Shown here: positions 17,520 through 26,190 of the stretch, piece by piece
How the letters are laid out: each line of letters begins with the position of its first letter
How positions within the stretch are numbered: the stretch's first letter is position 1
Assembly: GCA_017470995.1 (NCBI GenBank)
Contig: JAFUXI010000034.1
Location: forward strand, 1 to 64,000
Direction of reading: 5' to 3'
Origin: Spirochaetales bacterium
GTDB taxonomy: Bacteria > Spirochaetota > Spirochaetia > Sphaerochaetales > Sphaerochaetaceae
DNA: 64,000 bases
Notes under the pieces: model-generated
What the model was told of the DNA's origin: nothing
Databases searched by the model: none
What the model saw: only the letters and a program-made list of their open reading frames with translations
Position numbers and translations under genes: made by a program

Positions 17520-19205
17520 ATGAAAAAGCTTAGCATCATTGCTATTGCATTCCTTGTTGTTGCACTTGTTCTGACAAGCTGCGCAACAAAGTCACAGGGC
17601 GGAGACATCCTGGTCTCCTGGTATGACGGAACAAAGCTTCTCAAGGAAGAATATGTTCCTGCAGGAACCAAGCTCCAGAGCTGGACTCCCGAGAAAGAGG
17701 GCGCAACCTTCATGGCATGGTATGCCGAAGCCTCAAAGACACAGCTCTTCGATTTCGACACCCCGATCACTGAAGAGACAGACCTCTTTGCCGGTTACAA
17801 GGGCGCTTTCATCGTTGATGACACAACATGGTGTCTGATCGGAAGCGGTGCAGGAACCCTCAAGGACAGCCAGTGGCACGAGGATGAGGCCACCGAGTCC
17901 CAGTTCGAGCTCCACAGACTCGCAACTGCAGAAGACAAGAACATCTTCTACATCGACAACGTGGTTCTCTATGAAGGCGACCAGTTCCAGGTCAGAGTCA
18001 AGGGCACATGGACAGGCCAGCACGGCGTAGGATACCTGAAGGACTACACGGAGCTTGCAGTTGCTGACGGAGACATCGTCGGTGAGGTCCTCGTTGACGG
18101 AGAGCGCTGGTTCTACGCCAACGGCGGTTTCGGCGAGTCCCCGAAGGGATGGAACGTCAACGTCGCAAAGAGCGGTATCTACACCATCTACATCGAGACC
18201 AACCCGGGTTCCAACGACTATGATGTCATGTGGCTCGAGAGAATCGGAGATGCACAGGAAATCGAGATCACCAACGACATGTACGTTGTAGGAACGGTAT
18301 TCGACTGGGCAGCCACTCCGGAAGGACAGATGGAAACAGATGCTGTCAGGGAAGACTTTGCGCTTACAATCAACGTCACGGAAGACCATTATGCTGACTG
18401 GACGGCAGACAATGCCGTATACGGAACAGCCTGCGCTGCAGTCAAGGTTCTCAACGATGTGAACGGAACATGGTACGGTGTCAGCGAGCAGACAGCCGGC
18501 CAGACCAGCTGGACGCTTACACCCGCAGGTCAGGACAACCTGCTCCTGCAGGCCGGCCAGTACAACGTAAAGTACAACGCATCGACCGATACGGTGGAGA
18601 TCTCCCTTTCTGAAAAGGGATACTTCCTTGCCGGTGTAGTAGACGGAGCAGACCATTGGGACTGCACGGCAGTAGATCATCAGCTTGAGAAGGTTTCCGA
18701 TGATGAGTATGTCGTGTACTACACATTCACGGAAGCAGACACGGCTTCATGGATCCGCGACAGCGGTTTCAAGGGCGCAGTCAAGGTCACATACGGCTTC
18801 AGCGGAAGCGGTGCTGACGAGTGGTTCGGACGTGAAGGCGACCAGGAGAACATGATGGTCGATTCCTATGGTCTCTATGAGATCAAGCTCCATCTGGACG
18901 GCGGCTACATCACGGCAGAGAAGCTCGAGGGCTACTTCCTTGTCGGAACAATCGGCGACGGAGACACCTGGAGAGCAGAGAGCGCATACTTCATCGGAGC
19001 AGAGCCAAAGGCAATCACATACACATGGACCGCACAGGATCCGGCATCCTGGCTCGGAAGCGACATCGCCGCAATCAAGATCGTCTATGTCGATGCCGAC
19101 GGAAACGTCACATGGTATGGTGCTGCTGACGGAAACAACGTCATGATCCCGAAGACAGGAACCTACACCATCACCTTGGCTGACGGAGTCGTTACAGCCA
19201 AATAA
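17520..19205 (+). CDS. surface lipoprotein with starch-binding-like repeat domains
   Basis: The start at 17520 has GGAGG eight bases upstream. The 561-residue protein has a lipobox (LVLTSC near residue 21) and a Listeria-Bacteroides-type repeat domain (about 28-85, with VSWYDGTKL and FMAWYAEA). A carbohydrate-binding-like module follows (about 90-245). Three tandem modules of about 100 residues start near 248, 368 and 472; each opens with a Y-V/F-V/L-x-G strand and contains W-Y/F-G. This recalls SusE/SusF-like starch-binding proteins of Bacteroides, but I infer function from layout and from its place between pullulanase and malE. It probably holds alpha-glucan at the surface for the lipoprotein enzymes. 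Confidence 0.7.
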   Translation: MKKLSIIAIAFLVVALVLTSCATKSQGGDILVSWYDGTKLLKEEYVPAGTKLQSWTPEKEGATFMAWYAEASKTQLFDFDTPITEETDLFAGYKGAFIVDDTTWCLIGSGAGTLKDSQWHEDEATESQFELHRLATAEDKNIFYIDNVVLYEGDQFQVRVKGTWTGQHGVGYLKDYTELAVADGDIVGEVLVDGERWFYANGGFGESPKGWNVNVAKSGIYTIYIETNPGSNDYDVMWLERIGDAQEIEITNDMYVVGTVFDWAATPEGQMETDAVREDFALTINVTEDHYADWTADNAVYGTACAAVKVLNDVNGTWYGVSEQTAGQTSWTLTPAGQDNLLLQAGQYNVKYNASTDTVEISLSEKGYFLAGVVDGADHWDCTAVDHQLEKVSDDEYVVYYTFTEADTASWIRDSGFKGAVKVTYGFSGSGADEWFGREGDQENMMVDSYGLYEIKLHLDGGYITAEKLEGYFLVGTIGDGDTWRAESAYFIGAEPKAITYTWTAQDPASWLGSDIAAIKIVYVDADGNVTWYGAADGNNVMIPKTGTYTITLADGVVTAK

Positions 19206-19225
19206 TGGTTCAAAGGAATAGAAAC

Positions 19226-20494
19226 ATGAAGAGATTTATCACAATACTTGCTGTTCTTGCCATCGTCTGCGGCGTAGCATTCGCCGGCGGAGATGACGAG
19301 AAGAGCTCAACGCCTGCAGCCTCATCCGGTGAGAGGATTACCCTCACCGTCTGGGGCTCCCAGGAAGATCAGGCAATGCTCAAGGAAATGTGCAACGCCT
19401 ACGCAGCTGCCAACCCGGACAAGAACTACAAGTTCCTCTACGGTGTGCAGTCCGAATCCGATGCAGCCGACAAGGTCCTCAACGACCCCGAGTCAGGTCC
19501 GGATGTCTTCGCTTTTGCAAGCGACCAGATCAACAAGCTCATCCAGGCCGGTGCCCTTGCAAGAATCGGAGGAGCAATCCTCGATGACATCAAGGCAGTC
19601 AACAGCGCCGAAAGCATCGATGCAGCCACAGTTACCATCAGCGGCGAAGAGAGAACCTATGCCTACCCGATGACGGGAGACAACACCTTCTTCCTTTACT
19701 ACGACAGCTCCAAGCTCACGGCCGAGGACGTCAAGAGCCTCGACAGGATGCTCGAAGTTGCAGCAGCCACAGGCAAGCAGGTTGCCTTCAAGCTCTACGA
19801 CGACGGCTGGTATCTGTCATCCTTCTTCTTTGCAGACCCGGAGCTCTACTACAAGGTCACCTACTCCGATGATCTGACAGAGTCCGCAGTCTCGATCAAC
19901 TATGACAATGCAAACGGCCTTGAGGTAATGAAAGCCCTCAGAAGCTACTTCGCAAACCCGGCTCTTTCGGCAAACGTCGATGATTCCAAGATCATTGCAG
20001 GAATCCAGAGCGGCACAATCATCGCTGCAGTCTCCGGAACCTGGAACAAGACACAGATCGAGGCTGTCTGGGGAGACAACATGGCTGTTGCAGTCCTTCC
20101 GTCGGCCACAATCGGCGGAAAGCAGATTGCCCTCAACGGATTCTTCGGCTACAAGCTCATCGGAGTCAACGGTTACTCCCAGAACAAGGGCGAAGCCCAC
20201 AAGCTGGCACAGTGGCTGACCAATGAACAGAACCAGCTGCTGCGCTTCAAGACCCGCGGATTCGGACCGACCAACAAGGTCGTCAAGGCCAGCGCCGAGG
20301 TCCAGAACGACAAGGTCATCAGCGTGGTCCTCCAGCAGTCCGAGTACTTCCGCACACAGAAGGGAGTCCCGGGAGCCTACTGGACACCGATGGCAAGCCT
20401 TACGAAGCAGTTCGCTGACGTAGACCCCATGACGGTCTCCGATGCGGATCTTCAGGCCCTGCTTGATTCGCTCTGCGCGCAGGTCAGAAAGTAA
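19226..20494 (+). CDS. malE: maltose/maltodextrin-binding protein MalE
   Basis: A 422-residue family-1 solute-binding protein that delivers maltodextrins to MalFG. The start at 19226 has AAAGGAA eight bases upstream. A signal peptide is cleaved near AFAGG. The mature protein shows LTVWGSQEDQAMLKEM, the GPDVFAFASDQINKL segment, AYPMTGDNTFFLYYD and the C-terminal GVPGAYWTPMASL, all characteristic of the maltose-binding family. There is no lipobox, so it should be a free periplasmic protein. A hairpin directly after the gene probably raises its level over the membrane subunits. Confidence 0.92.
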   Translation: MKRFITILAVLAIVCGVAFAGGDDEKSSTPAASSGERITLTVWGSQEDQAMLKEMCNAYAAANPDKNYKFLYGVQSESDAADKVLNDPESGPDVFAFASDQINKLIQAGALARIGGAILDDIKAVNSAESIDAATVTISGEERTYAYPMTGDNTFFLYYDSSKLTAEDVKSLDRMLEVAAATGKQVAFKLYDDGWYLSSFFFADPELYYKVTYSDDLTESAVSINYDNANGLEVMKALRSYFANPALSANVDDSKIIAGIQSGTIIAAVSGTWNKTQIEAVWGDNMAVAVLPSATIGGKQIALNGFFGYKLIGVNGYSQNKGEAHKLAQWLTNEQNQLLRFKTRGFGPTNKVVKASAEVQNDKVISVVLQQSEYFRTQKGVPGAYWTPMASLTKQFADVDPMTVSDADLQALLDSLCAQVRK

Positions 20495-20512
20495 GACAAT
20501 CTTCTTTTAAAC

Positions 20513-20533
20513 GGCAGGCCCTCGCGGCCTGCC
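20513..20533 (+). terminator. intercistronic stem-loop between malE and malF
   Basis: A perfect 8-bp stem (GGCAGGCC with GGCCTGCC) has a CTCGC loop, followed by AATTGTTT. The position matches the known malE-malF stabilising element of enteric bacteria and the hairpins after oppA and fbpA in this window. Confidence 0.65.
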
Positions 20534-20549
20534 AATTGTTTATCGGCTT

Positions 20550-22085
20550 ATGGACAAGACTAATTATTTCTTAATGAATCCCTTTCAGAAGTTCTTCCAC
20601 AAGACCAGGAAAGCCATAGTGGGTTTCCCTGCGGCATTCGTGAGGTTCTTCGCCGGACTGGGCAAGGGAATCGCAAACTGTTTCATACGCCTGGGTAAGG
20701 GAATAAAGGACTACTGTGTAGGTTTTGTCAAAGGAAATGCACTGACAAAAGGATCCTACGCCATCATGGGCCTCGGACACATGGGGCGCGGCCAGACCTG
20801 GAAAGGCCTGATCTACCTGCTTGTGGAAGCCCTTTTCATACTCTACATGGTGTTTTTCGGAGCACCCTACCTCGGCAAGTTCTTCTACGGTTTCTTCACC
20901 AAGGGAACCGTGGGAATAACGGAAACCCACGACTACTGGGACGACAACGCCGGACATTACGAGAAGATCGTAGGAGACAACAGTTTCCATGTGATTCTAT
21001 ATGGAATCCTGACTCTCTTCATGATTTTCTTCTTCCTGGCAATCTATCTCAGGAGCATCAAGGAAAGCAGAGAACTCGAAACCCTGATAAAGGACGGCAA
21101 GAAGGCGGCCTCTTTCCGCAAGGAAGCCGGCGAGCTTCTGAACGAGAAGTTCCACATTCCGCTTCTCTCCCTGCCGATGCTGGGCCTGTTCGTCTTCACC
21201 GTAGTTCCTTTGGTGACGATGATCGTAATCGCATTCACCAACTACGATGCATCGACGGAAGTACCGCAGCACCTGTTCAGATGGGTAGGCTTTGCGAACT
21301 TCAAAGATATCTTCGGTGGAAACACAGCACTGAGCGGAACCTTCCTGAGGGTCCTGGGCTGGACGCTCATCTGGGCGTTCTTCGCAACGTTCTCCAACTA
21401 TTTCGGCGGCATGATCGTGGCCCTTCTGATCAATAAGAAGGGAATCAAATTCAAGAAGCTCTTCAGAACCATCTTCGTCATGACGATTGCCGTCCCGCAG
21501 TTCGTCTCTCTGATGATAGTTTCCAAGATGCTCACAGCCGGAGACAGCATGGAGATGAGCGGAATCATAACGCAGATCCTCTACAAGCTCTTCGGTTTCC
21601 AGCTCAAGTTCGGAATCAACATCACCCATACCAGAATCGCAATCATCCTGGTGAACATGTGGATCGGTATCCCCTATTCCATGCTCATCTGCTCGGGAAT
21701 CCTCATGAATATCCCGGCAGACCTCTACGAGAGCGCAAGAATCGACGGAGCCGGCCCCGTGAAGACCTTCATGAAAATCACGCTGCCGTACATGCTGTTC
21801 GTGACCGGACCCTATCTGATTACGACCTTCATCGGCAACATCAACAACTTCAACGTCATCTTCCTGCTTTCGGGTGGAGGACCTGGAGACCTGCTGAAGT
21901 ACACTTCAGGAGCAAAGGGCACCGACCTGCTTATCACGTGGCTCTACAAGCTGTCGCTGGGCGTTGACCGCAACTACAAGCTTGCATCCGTCATCGGTAT
22001 CCTCGTGTTCATCATCTCGGCTACGTTCTCGCTGCTGGTGTACAACAAATCCTCTGCGGTAACAAAGGAGGACCAGTTCCAGTGA
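20550..22085 (+). CDS. malF: maltodextrin ABC transporter permease MalF
   Basis: A 511-residue inner-membrane permease. Residues 1-85 are an amphipathic, basic N-terminal region with repeated FxxGLGKGI segments, followed by a first helix pair (about 90-112 and 145-170). The six-helix core starts near residue 215 (LPMLGLFVFTVVPLV). The ATPase-contact motif is YESARIDGAGPVKTFMKITLP. The long N-terminus resembles the extended MalF of Firmicutes and Thermotogae. There is no Shine-Dalgarno at 20550, nor at a second ATG at 20574, so the start is not certain. The stop overlaps malG by four bases. Confidence 0.9.
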   Translation: MDKTNYFLMNPFQKFFHKTRKAIVGFPAAFVRFFAGLGKGIANCFIRLGKGIKDYCVGFVKGNALTKGSYAIMGLGHMGRGQTWKGLIYLLVEALFILYMVFFGAPYLGKFFYGFFTKGTVGITETHDYWDDNAGHYEKIVGDNSFHVILYGILTLFMIFFFLAIYLRSIKESRELETLIKDGKKAASFRKEAGELLNEKFHIPLLSLPMLGLFVFTVVPLVTMIVIAFTNYDASTEVPQHLFRWVGFANFKDIFGGNTALSGTFLRVLGWTLIWAFFATFSNYFGGMIVALLINKKGIKFKKLFRTIFVMTIAVPQFVSLMIVSKMLTAGDSMEMSGIITQILYKLFGFQLKFGINITHTRIAIILVNMWIGIPYSMLICSGILMNIPADLYESARIDGAGPVKTFMKITLPYMLFVTGPYLITTFIGNINNFNVIFLLSGGGPGDLLKYTSGAKGTDLLITWLYKLSLGVDRNYKLASVIGILVFIISATFSLLVYNKSSAVTKEDQFQ

Positions 22086-23011
22086 ACTACAACGAAGACA
22101 ACAAACCCAAAAGAAGAAGAAGAGACCAGTTCAAGAACTACCCGACTGGCGTCCTGACCGGAAGCATGAAGGTCCGCAACAGGATATCCAACGGAGTCAC
22201 CTACATCGTTCTGATCATTCTGAACATCCTGGCACTCACCCCGCTGGTATACCTTGTCGGACAGTCCTTCCGCGCCGAAGCCGGAGCCTGGAGCAGCACG
22301 TTCTTCCCCAAGACCTGGACGCTGGCGAACTACAAGAGACTCTTCACGGAAACCCCGTTCCTGCGCTGGTACGGCAACACGTTCTTCGTGGCCGTAATCT
22401 CCTGCATAATCACCACGGCTTTCGTACTTGCAGTCAGCTATGCTTTCAGCAGAATCCGATTCAAGATGCGCCGTCCGATGATGAATGTCATGCTGGTCCT
22501 GGGAATGTTCCCGGGCTTCATGTCCATGACGGCGGTCTACTTCCTGTTGAAGATACTGCTTCCCAACCACTTCCAGTCGCTGACAAGCCTGATCATCGTC
22601 TACAGCGCCGGAGCAGCCCTTTCCTACTATGTAGCCAAAGGCTTCTTCGATACCGTGCCGAAGTCCCTCGACGAGGCTGCCTTCATAGACGGAGCGACAA
22701 GGGCCCAGATCTTCTGGAAGATCACGATCCCGCTCAGCAAACCCATCGTCATCTACACGGTCCTCATCTCGTTCATCGCCCCATGGTGCGACTTCATCTT
22801 CGTGTCGTTCATCATGTCCGGTGTGCCTGATGTAGGCATGTACACGGTATCCCTGGGAATGTACAAGTGGCTGGAGCGTGAGCAGATCCAGCAGTACTTC
22901 ACCACCTTCTGTGCAGCTGCCACACTGGTCGCAATACCTATCACGGCACTGTTCATCTGGCTGCAGAAGTACTATGTGGAAGGCATCACAGGTGGTGCCG
23001 TAAAGGGATAA
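22082..23011 (+). CDS. malG: maltodextrin ABC transporter permease MalG
   Basis: A 309-residue partner permease starting at GTG (GTGA overlap with the malF stop) and preceded by AAGGAGGA. A basic cytoplasmic N-terminus is followed by helices from about residue 38, and by the contact motif LDEAAFIDGATRAQIFWKITIP. No dedicated ATPase of the MalK type lies in the operon. The ATPase at 45551-46627 is linked to a different permease, so MalFG probably uses a shared MsmX-like ATPase encoded elsewhere. Confidence 0.92.
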   Translation: MNYNEDNKPKRRRRDQFKNYPTGVLTGSMKVRNRISNGVTYIVLIILNILALTPLVYLVGQSFRAEAGAWSSTFFPKTWTLANYKRLFTETPFLRWYGNTFFVAVISCIITTAFVLAVSYAFSRIRFKMRRPMMNVMLVLGMFPGFMSMTAVYFLLKILLPNHFQSLTSLIIVYSAGAALSYYVAKGFFDTVPKSLDEAAFIDGATRAQIFWKITIPLSKPIVIYTVLISFIAPWCDFIFVSFIMSGVPDVGMYTVSLGMYKWLEREQIQQYFTTFCAAATLVAIPITALFIWLQKYYVEGITGGAVKG

Positions 23012-23017
23012 TTCACT

Positions 23018-24616
23018 ATGAACAGACATCGTATTCGTGTTTTTCTTATCACCGCTCTGGCAGTCATCTGCCTGGTCTCCTGCGCATCCACGAGCAGCTC
23101 CTCCGCAAAAGCCGAGCCCCTGGATGACGAGATCCGCAACTACTACGAAATATACGTAGGGTCCTACTTCGATACGGACAATGACGGAATCGGAGACCTC
23201 AACGGGGTGACCGAAAAGCTCCCCTACATAAAGGACATGGGCTTCAACGGAATCTGGCTCATGCCGATTACCGTGGGATCCAGCTATCACAAATACGATG
23301 TCGAGAACTATTACGACGTCGATCCCCAGTTCGGAACGCTCGATGACATGAGAAACCTTGTGCAGACAGCACATTCCATGGGGATCGATATCATAATCGA
23401 CCTTGTAGTCAACCATTCGTCCAGCAACCACCCCTGGTTCAAGAGCGCCTGCGAGTACCTTGTGACACACGGACAGCCGGGCGGCGACTACGGCGAATAC
23501 TACAACTTCTCCCAGACACAGAAGCAGGGCTACCAAAGGGTTTCAGGCAGCGCCTGGTACTACGAGTGCCAGTTTGTAGGCACCATGCCGGACCTGAATC
23601 TCGATAGCCCGAAAGTCAGAGATGAGATTGGAAACATCATGAAGTTCTGGCTGCAGGATATCGGAATCGATGGCTTCAGGCTGGATGCAGTTACCAGTTT
23701 CTACACGAACAGCACACAGAAGAGCATTGATTTTCTTGCCTGGCTGAACCAAACGGCCAAAGCCATCAAGGGCGACTGCTACATAGTCGGCGAAGCCTGG
23801 CTGGGAAACAACAAGGCCGTACGTGAATACTACGCCAGCGGTATAGACAGCTTCTTCTGTTTCCCGCTGGCAACGGGTACCGGACGGGTGGCGGACACTC
23901 TTAAGGACATCAGAAGCAATCCCGGCGAGATTCTGGGCAACCTGATGCTTGAGCTTGAGGAAGTCTATGATACGGGAATCCTGGCACCGTTTTTGAGCAA
24001 CCACGACACGGCCAGAGTCGCATCGTTTACCGGACGCAGCCAGACGGACAAGATCAAGATGTCCCAGGGTATTCTCTCCCTTATGAGCGGAAGCCCCTTC
24101 GTTTACTACGGAGAGGAAATCGGCATGATCAGCACCTCGGACGGTTCTGATCCCTACAAGCGCATTGCAATGACGTGGTCGGCCAAGAGCGTCTACGAGG
24201 GCTGGTGCTACACTTCTCCGCAGGGCATTCCGGTAACTAAGGACAACTACTACTATCCTTCGGTCGAAGCCCAGCTTCAGGACCCTGAAAGCATTCTCAA
24301 TTACTACAAGGCGTCCCTGAACATGCGCAATGCCAACCCCCAGATCGCACGCGGAGAGCTCAGCATCCGCGATGAGTATTACTCCCAGACAAAGTACGTC
24401 TGCGTGATGCAGCGCACATGGAACGGAAGCACTGTAACCATCGCAGTGAACCTGGATCGCGAGTGGGCCCATGACATCAATCTGGATGTGGCGGCTCTGG
24501 GTATCTCGGAAATGGCGGATGCCCTCCACGCCTCGGCAGACCCTGACAGGGCAAGCTTCAATGCCAAGACCGGAGCCCTGCACCTGCCGCCCTATTCAAT
24601 CGTTGTCCTAAAATAG
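23018..24616 (+). CDS. lipoprotein alpha-amylase-family enzyme (GH13)
   Basis: A 532-residue lipoprotein (lipobox LVSC near residue 23). It carries a complete GH13 barrel: VVNHSS, GFRLDAV with nucleophile Asp223, GEAW with acid/base Glu259 and SNHD with Asp330. The short opening YEIYVGSYFDTDNDGIGDL is typical of the oligo-1,6-glucosidase/trehalose-synthase branch and of periplasmic maltodextrin amylases. It is seven bases behind malG, so it is the last gene of the operon. It should trim oligosaccharides in the periplasm or on the surface before uptake. Exact bond specificity cannot be told from sequence. Confidence 0.9.
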   Translation: MNRHRIRVFLITALAVICLVSCASTSSSSAKAEPLDDEIRNYYEIYVGSYFDTDNDGIGDLNGVTEKLPYIKDMGFNGIWLMPITVGSSYHKYDVENYYDVDPQFGTLDDMRNLVQTAHSMGIDIIIDLVVNHSSSNHPWFKSACEYLVTHGQPGGDYGEYYNFSQTQKQGYQRVSGSAWYYECQFVGTMPDLNLDSPKVRDEIGNIMKFWLQDIGIDGFRLDAVTSFYTNSTQKSIDFLAWLNQTAKAIKGDCYIVGEAWLGNNKAVREYYASGIDSFFCFPLATGTGRVADTLKDIRSNPGEILGNLMLELEEVYDTGILAPFLSNHDTARVASFTGRSQTDKIKMSQGILSLMSGSPFVYYGEEIGMISTSDGSDPYKRIAMTWSAKSVYEGWCYTSPQGIPVTKDNYYYPSVEAQLQDPESILNYYKASLNMRNANPQIARGELSIRDEYYSQTKYVCVMQRTWNGSTVTIAVNLDREWAHDINLDVAALGISEMADALHASADPDRASFNAKTGALHLPPYSIVVLK

Positions 24617-24657
24617 AGAAAACTCAATAAGGCGCCGAGTCGAAGCAAAGAAAATTC

Positions 24658-25317
24658 TTATTTCGGCCAGACGAAGCTGGCATTCAGGTGGGTCTCTCCG
24701 TTATCAATGAGGATATCCTCACCCGTACATGACTTGTTGACCACAGTCATGAAATAGCACCACTGTGCAATCTCCTCTGCACTGGCCCACTTCTTCAGCG
24801 GAGTGACGTCCATGATCTGCTTCCAGAGAACAGGGTCATCCATTACGGGCTTGTTGAGAGGTGTCTTCACCCCGCCCGGGGAAAGACTGTTGCAGGTTGC
24901 ACCGTATCCTGCCAGCCTGATGGCCACATTGCGATTATAGGCAAGAAGCCCGCCCTTGGATGCGCTGTATTTCGGAAACTCAGCGCCGGTATGGGCAGAG
25001 GCCGAGGCTATGATCAGAACGCTCTTTATCGCCTTTTGGAATGCATACTTCTCAGTGACATTGATTGTCCCCTTGAGGTTGACATCTATATCATCTGCAG
25101 AATCCTGCACCCCTGCGCAGTTGATGAGAATCTCGACATCGTCTATTGCAGGGAGAGAAGAAGCGTCCGAGATGTCTGCTATGAAGTGCCTGTAGCAGGA
25201 ATGCTTTATCCCGGATTCCCTTATGTCCAGACCATAGACGGTATGGCCGTTCTGCAGAAAGAGCTCCGAAACTGCCTTTCCAATTCCTCCGCAGGAACCT
25301 GTAATCAAGACTTTCAT
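24658..25317 (-). CDS. short-chain dehydrogenase/reductase
   Basis: The 219-residue Rossmann protein has TGSCGGIG at 6-13, Asp31 suggesting NAD(H) preference, NCAG at 66-69 and the catalytic pair Tyr117/Lys121 (YSASK). The start at 25317 has AGGAGGT seven bases upstream and overlaps the yhhQ stop by four bases (ATGA). Loss of a residue or two in the usual NAG motif (NCAG) is seen in related enzymes. The substrate is unknown, and the link with queuosine-precursor uptake may simply be operon convenience. Confidence 0.85.
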   Translation of the reverse strand: MKVLITGSCGGIGKAVSELFLQNGHTVYGLDIRESGIKHSCYRHFIADISDASSLPAIDDVEILINCAGVQDSADDIDVNLKGTINVTEKYAFQKAIKSVLIIASASAHTGAEFPKYSASKGGLLAYNRNVAIRLAGYGATCNSLSPGGVKTPLNKPVMDDPVLWKQIMDVTPLKKWASAEEIAQWCYFMTVVNKSCTGEDILIDNGETHLNASFVWPK

Positions 25318-26015
25318 GCTGCGACCTCCTGTTTCTTCTTGTTCTGCAACCACCTTGTAAGCGGCATGGTAATGAATGGCATGAAACACGATTCGACTAC
25401 CAGTTCCAAGATTGTTCCCGACAAAACTGCAGTCATTATATCAAACCAGGACATCTCATAGACGGAAAGACCAATGGGCGCAAAAGCGAGTGCCATGAAC
25501 AGAATGTTGTCCACGAACTGTCCCACCAGAGTCGAGAATGCCGCCCTTCCGAAAAACTTCACGCCATTGTCCCTATGCCTCTTCTCCAGAGCCTGCTTGA
25601 TCCTGTAGATAATATGGGCATTCACCAGGTTTCCGACCCAGAAGGCCGTTACCGATGCAAATATTGTTCTGGGTCCGTTGGAGAATATCAGGGCAAATGC
25701 ATGCTCCTGTTCTGCATATTCGGGCAATGTGGGAATGAATACTATCAGACGCCCGATCACCATAAGCACAAACGATACTATGGCTGCAACCGTGGACAGG
25801 AAGACGGCAGTACGCTCATCCCAGACTTCAACAATCACATTCGATGTAAGAAAGACAAGCCAGCTTATCAGAAGGCCGCCGTCGCAGATTATGACGGACG
25901 TACCGAAACTGAGGGCTTTCATGCAGAAGATGTTCATCGTCACCGCTACGGCGACGTAGATGACAGACAACCCTATCAGACACTCCTGAGCGGTTGCCTT
26001 TTTCAATGGTTTCAT
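25314..26015 (-). CDS. yhhQ: queuosine-precursor (VUT/DUF165) transporter
   Basis: The 233-residue inner-membrane protein has about six helices and the family hallmarks TSNVIVEVWDERTA and the segment FWVGNLVNAHIIYRIKQ. GRAAFSTLVGQFVDNILF follows, with QxxD in the fifth helix. Family members import preQ0/preQ1 for queuosine synthesis. A GAGGA ribosome site precedes the ATG, and a GC-rich hairpin ends three bases upstream of it. It does not match the preQ1 riboswitch consensus I know. The gene is coupled to the downstream SDR. Confidence 0.88.
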   Translation of the reverse strand: MKPLKKATAQECLIGLSVIYVAVAVTMNIFCMKALSFGTSVIICDGGLLISWLVFLTSNVIVEVWDERTAVFLSTVAAIVSFVLMVIGRLIVFIPTLPEYAEQEHAFALIFSNGPRTIFASVTAFWVGNLVNAHIIYRIKQALEKRHRDNGVKFFGRAAFSTLVGQFVDNILFMALAFAPIGLSVYEMSWFDIMTAVLSGTILELVVESCFMPFITMPLTRWLQNKKKQEVAA

Positions 26016-26026
26016 GTTTCCTCTTC

Positions 26027-26053
26027 GGGGCCGACGGCAAAACCGGCAACCCC
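26027..26053 (-). promoter_or_regulatory. GC-rich leader hairpin before yhhQ
   Basis: On the minus strand GGG-GTT-GCCG pairs with CGGC-CCC around a 10-base loop, and ends just before the GAGGA ribosome site (26019-26023). It could control translation start, but this is inference. Confidence 0.35.
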
Positions 26054-26190
26054 ATGGTTTTATTTTGTATGCCGAAGGATTTCCAGGAATTGTACGAACT
26101 CCGGCCCTCAGAAATAAATCGTCCGCAGATTACGCATATCGTCTCTGCAACCGATTCTCTTTCTGAGACTGTCCTAACAGAACAGAAGTG

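Noticed and set aside
21974-23536. Long open frame on the minus strand opposite malG and the amylase
   Set aside because: Both plus-strand genes are clear by homology and coupling. The antisense product is low-complexity in character, with no motif and no ribosome site.
26027-26053. Known preQ1 riboswitch
   Set aside because: The conserved preQ1-I, -II and -III core sequences that I know are absent; only a simple hairpin is seen.
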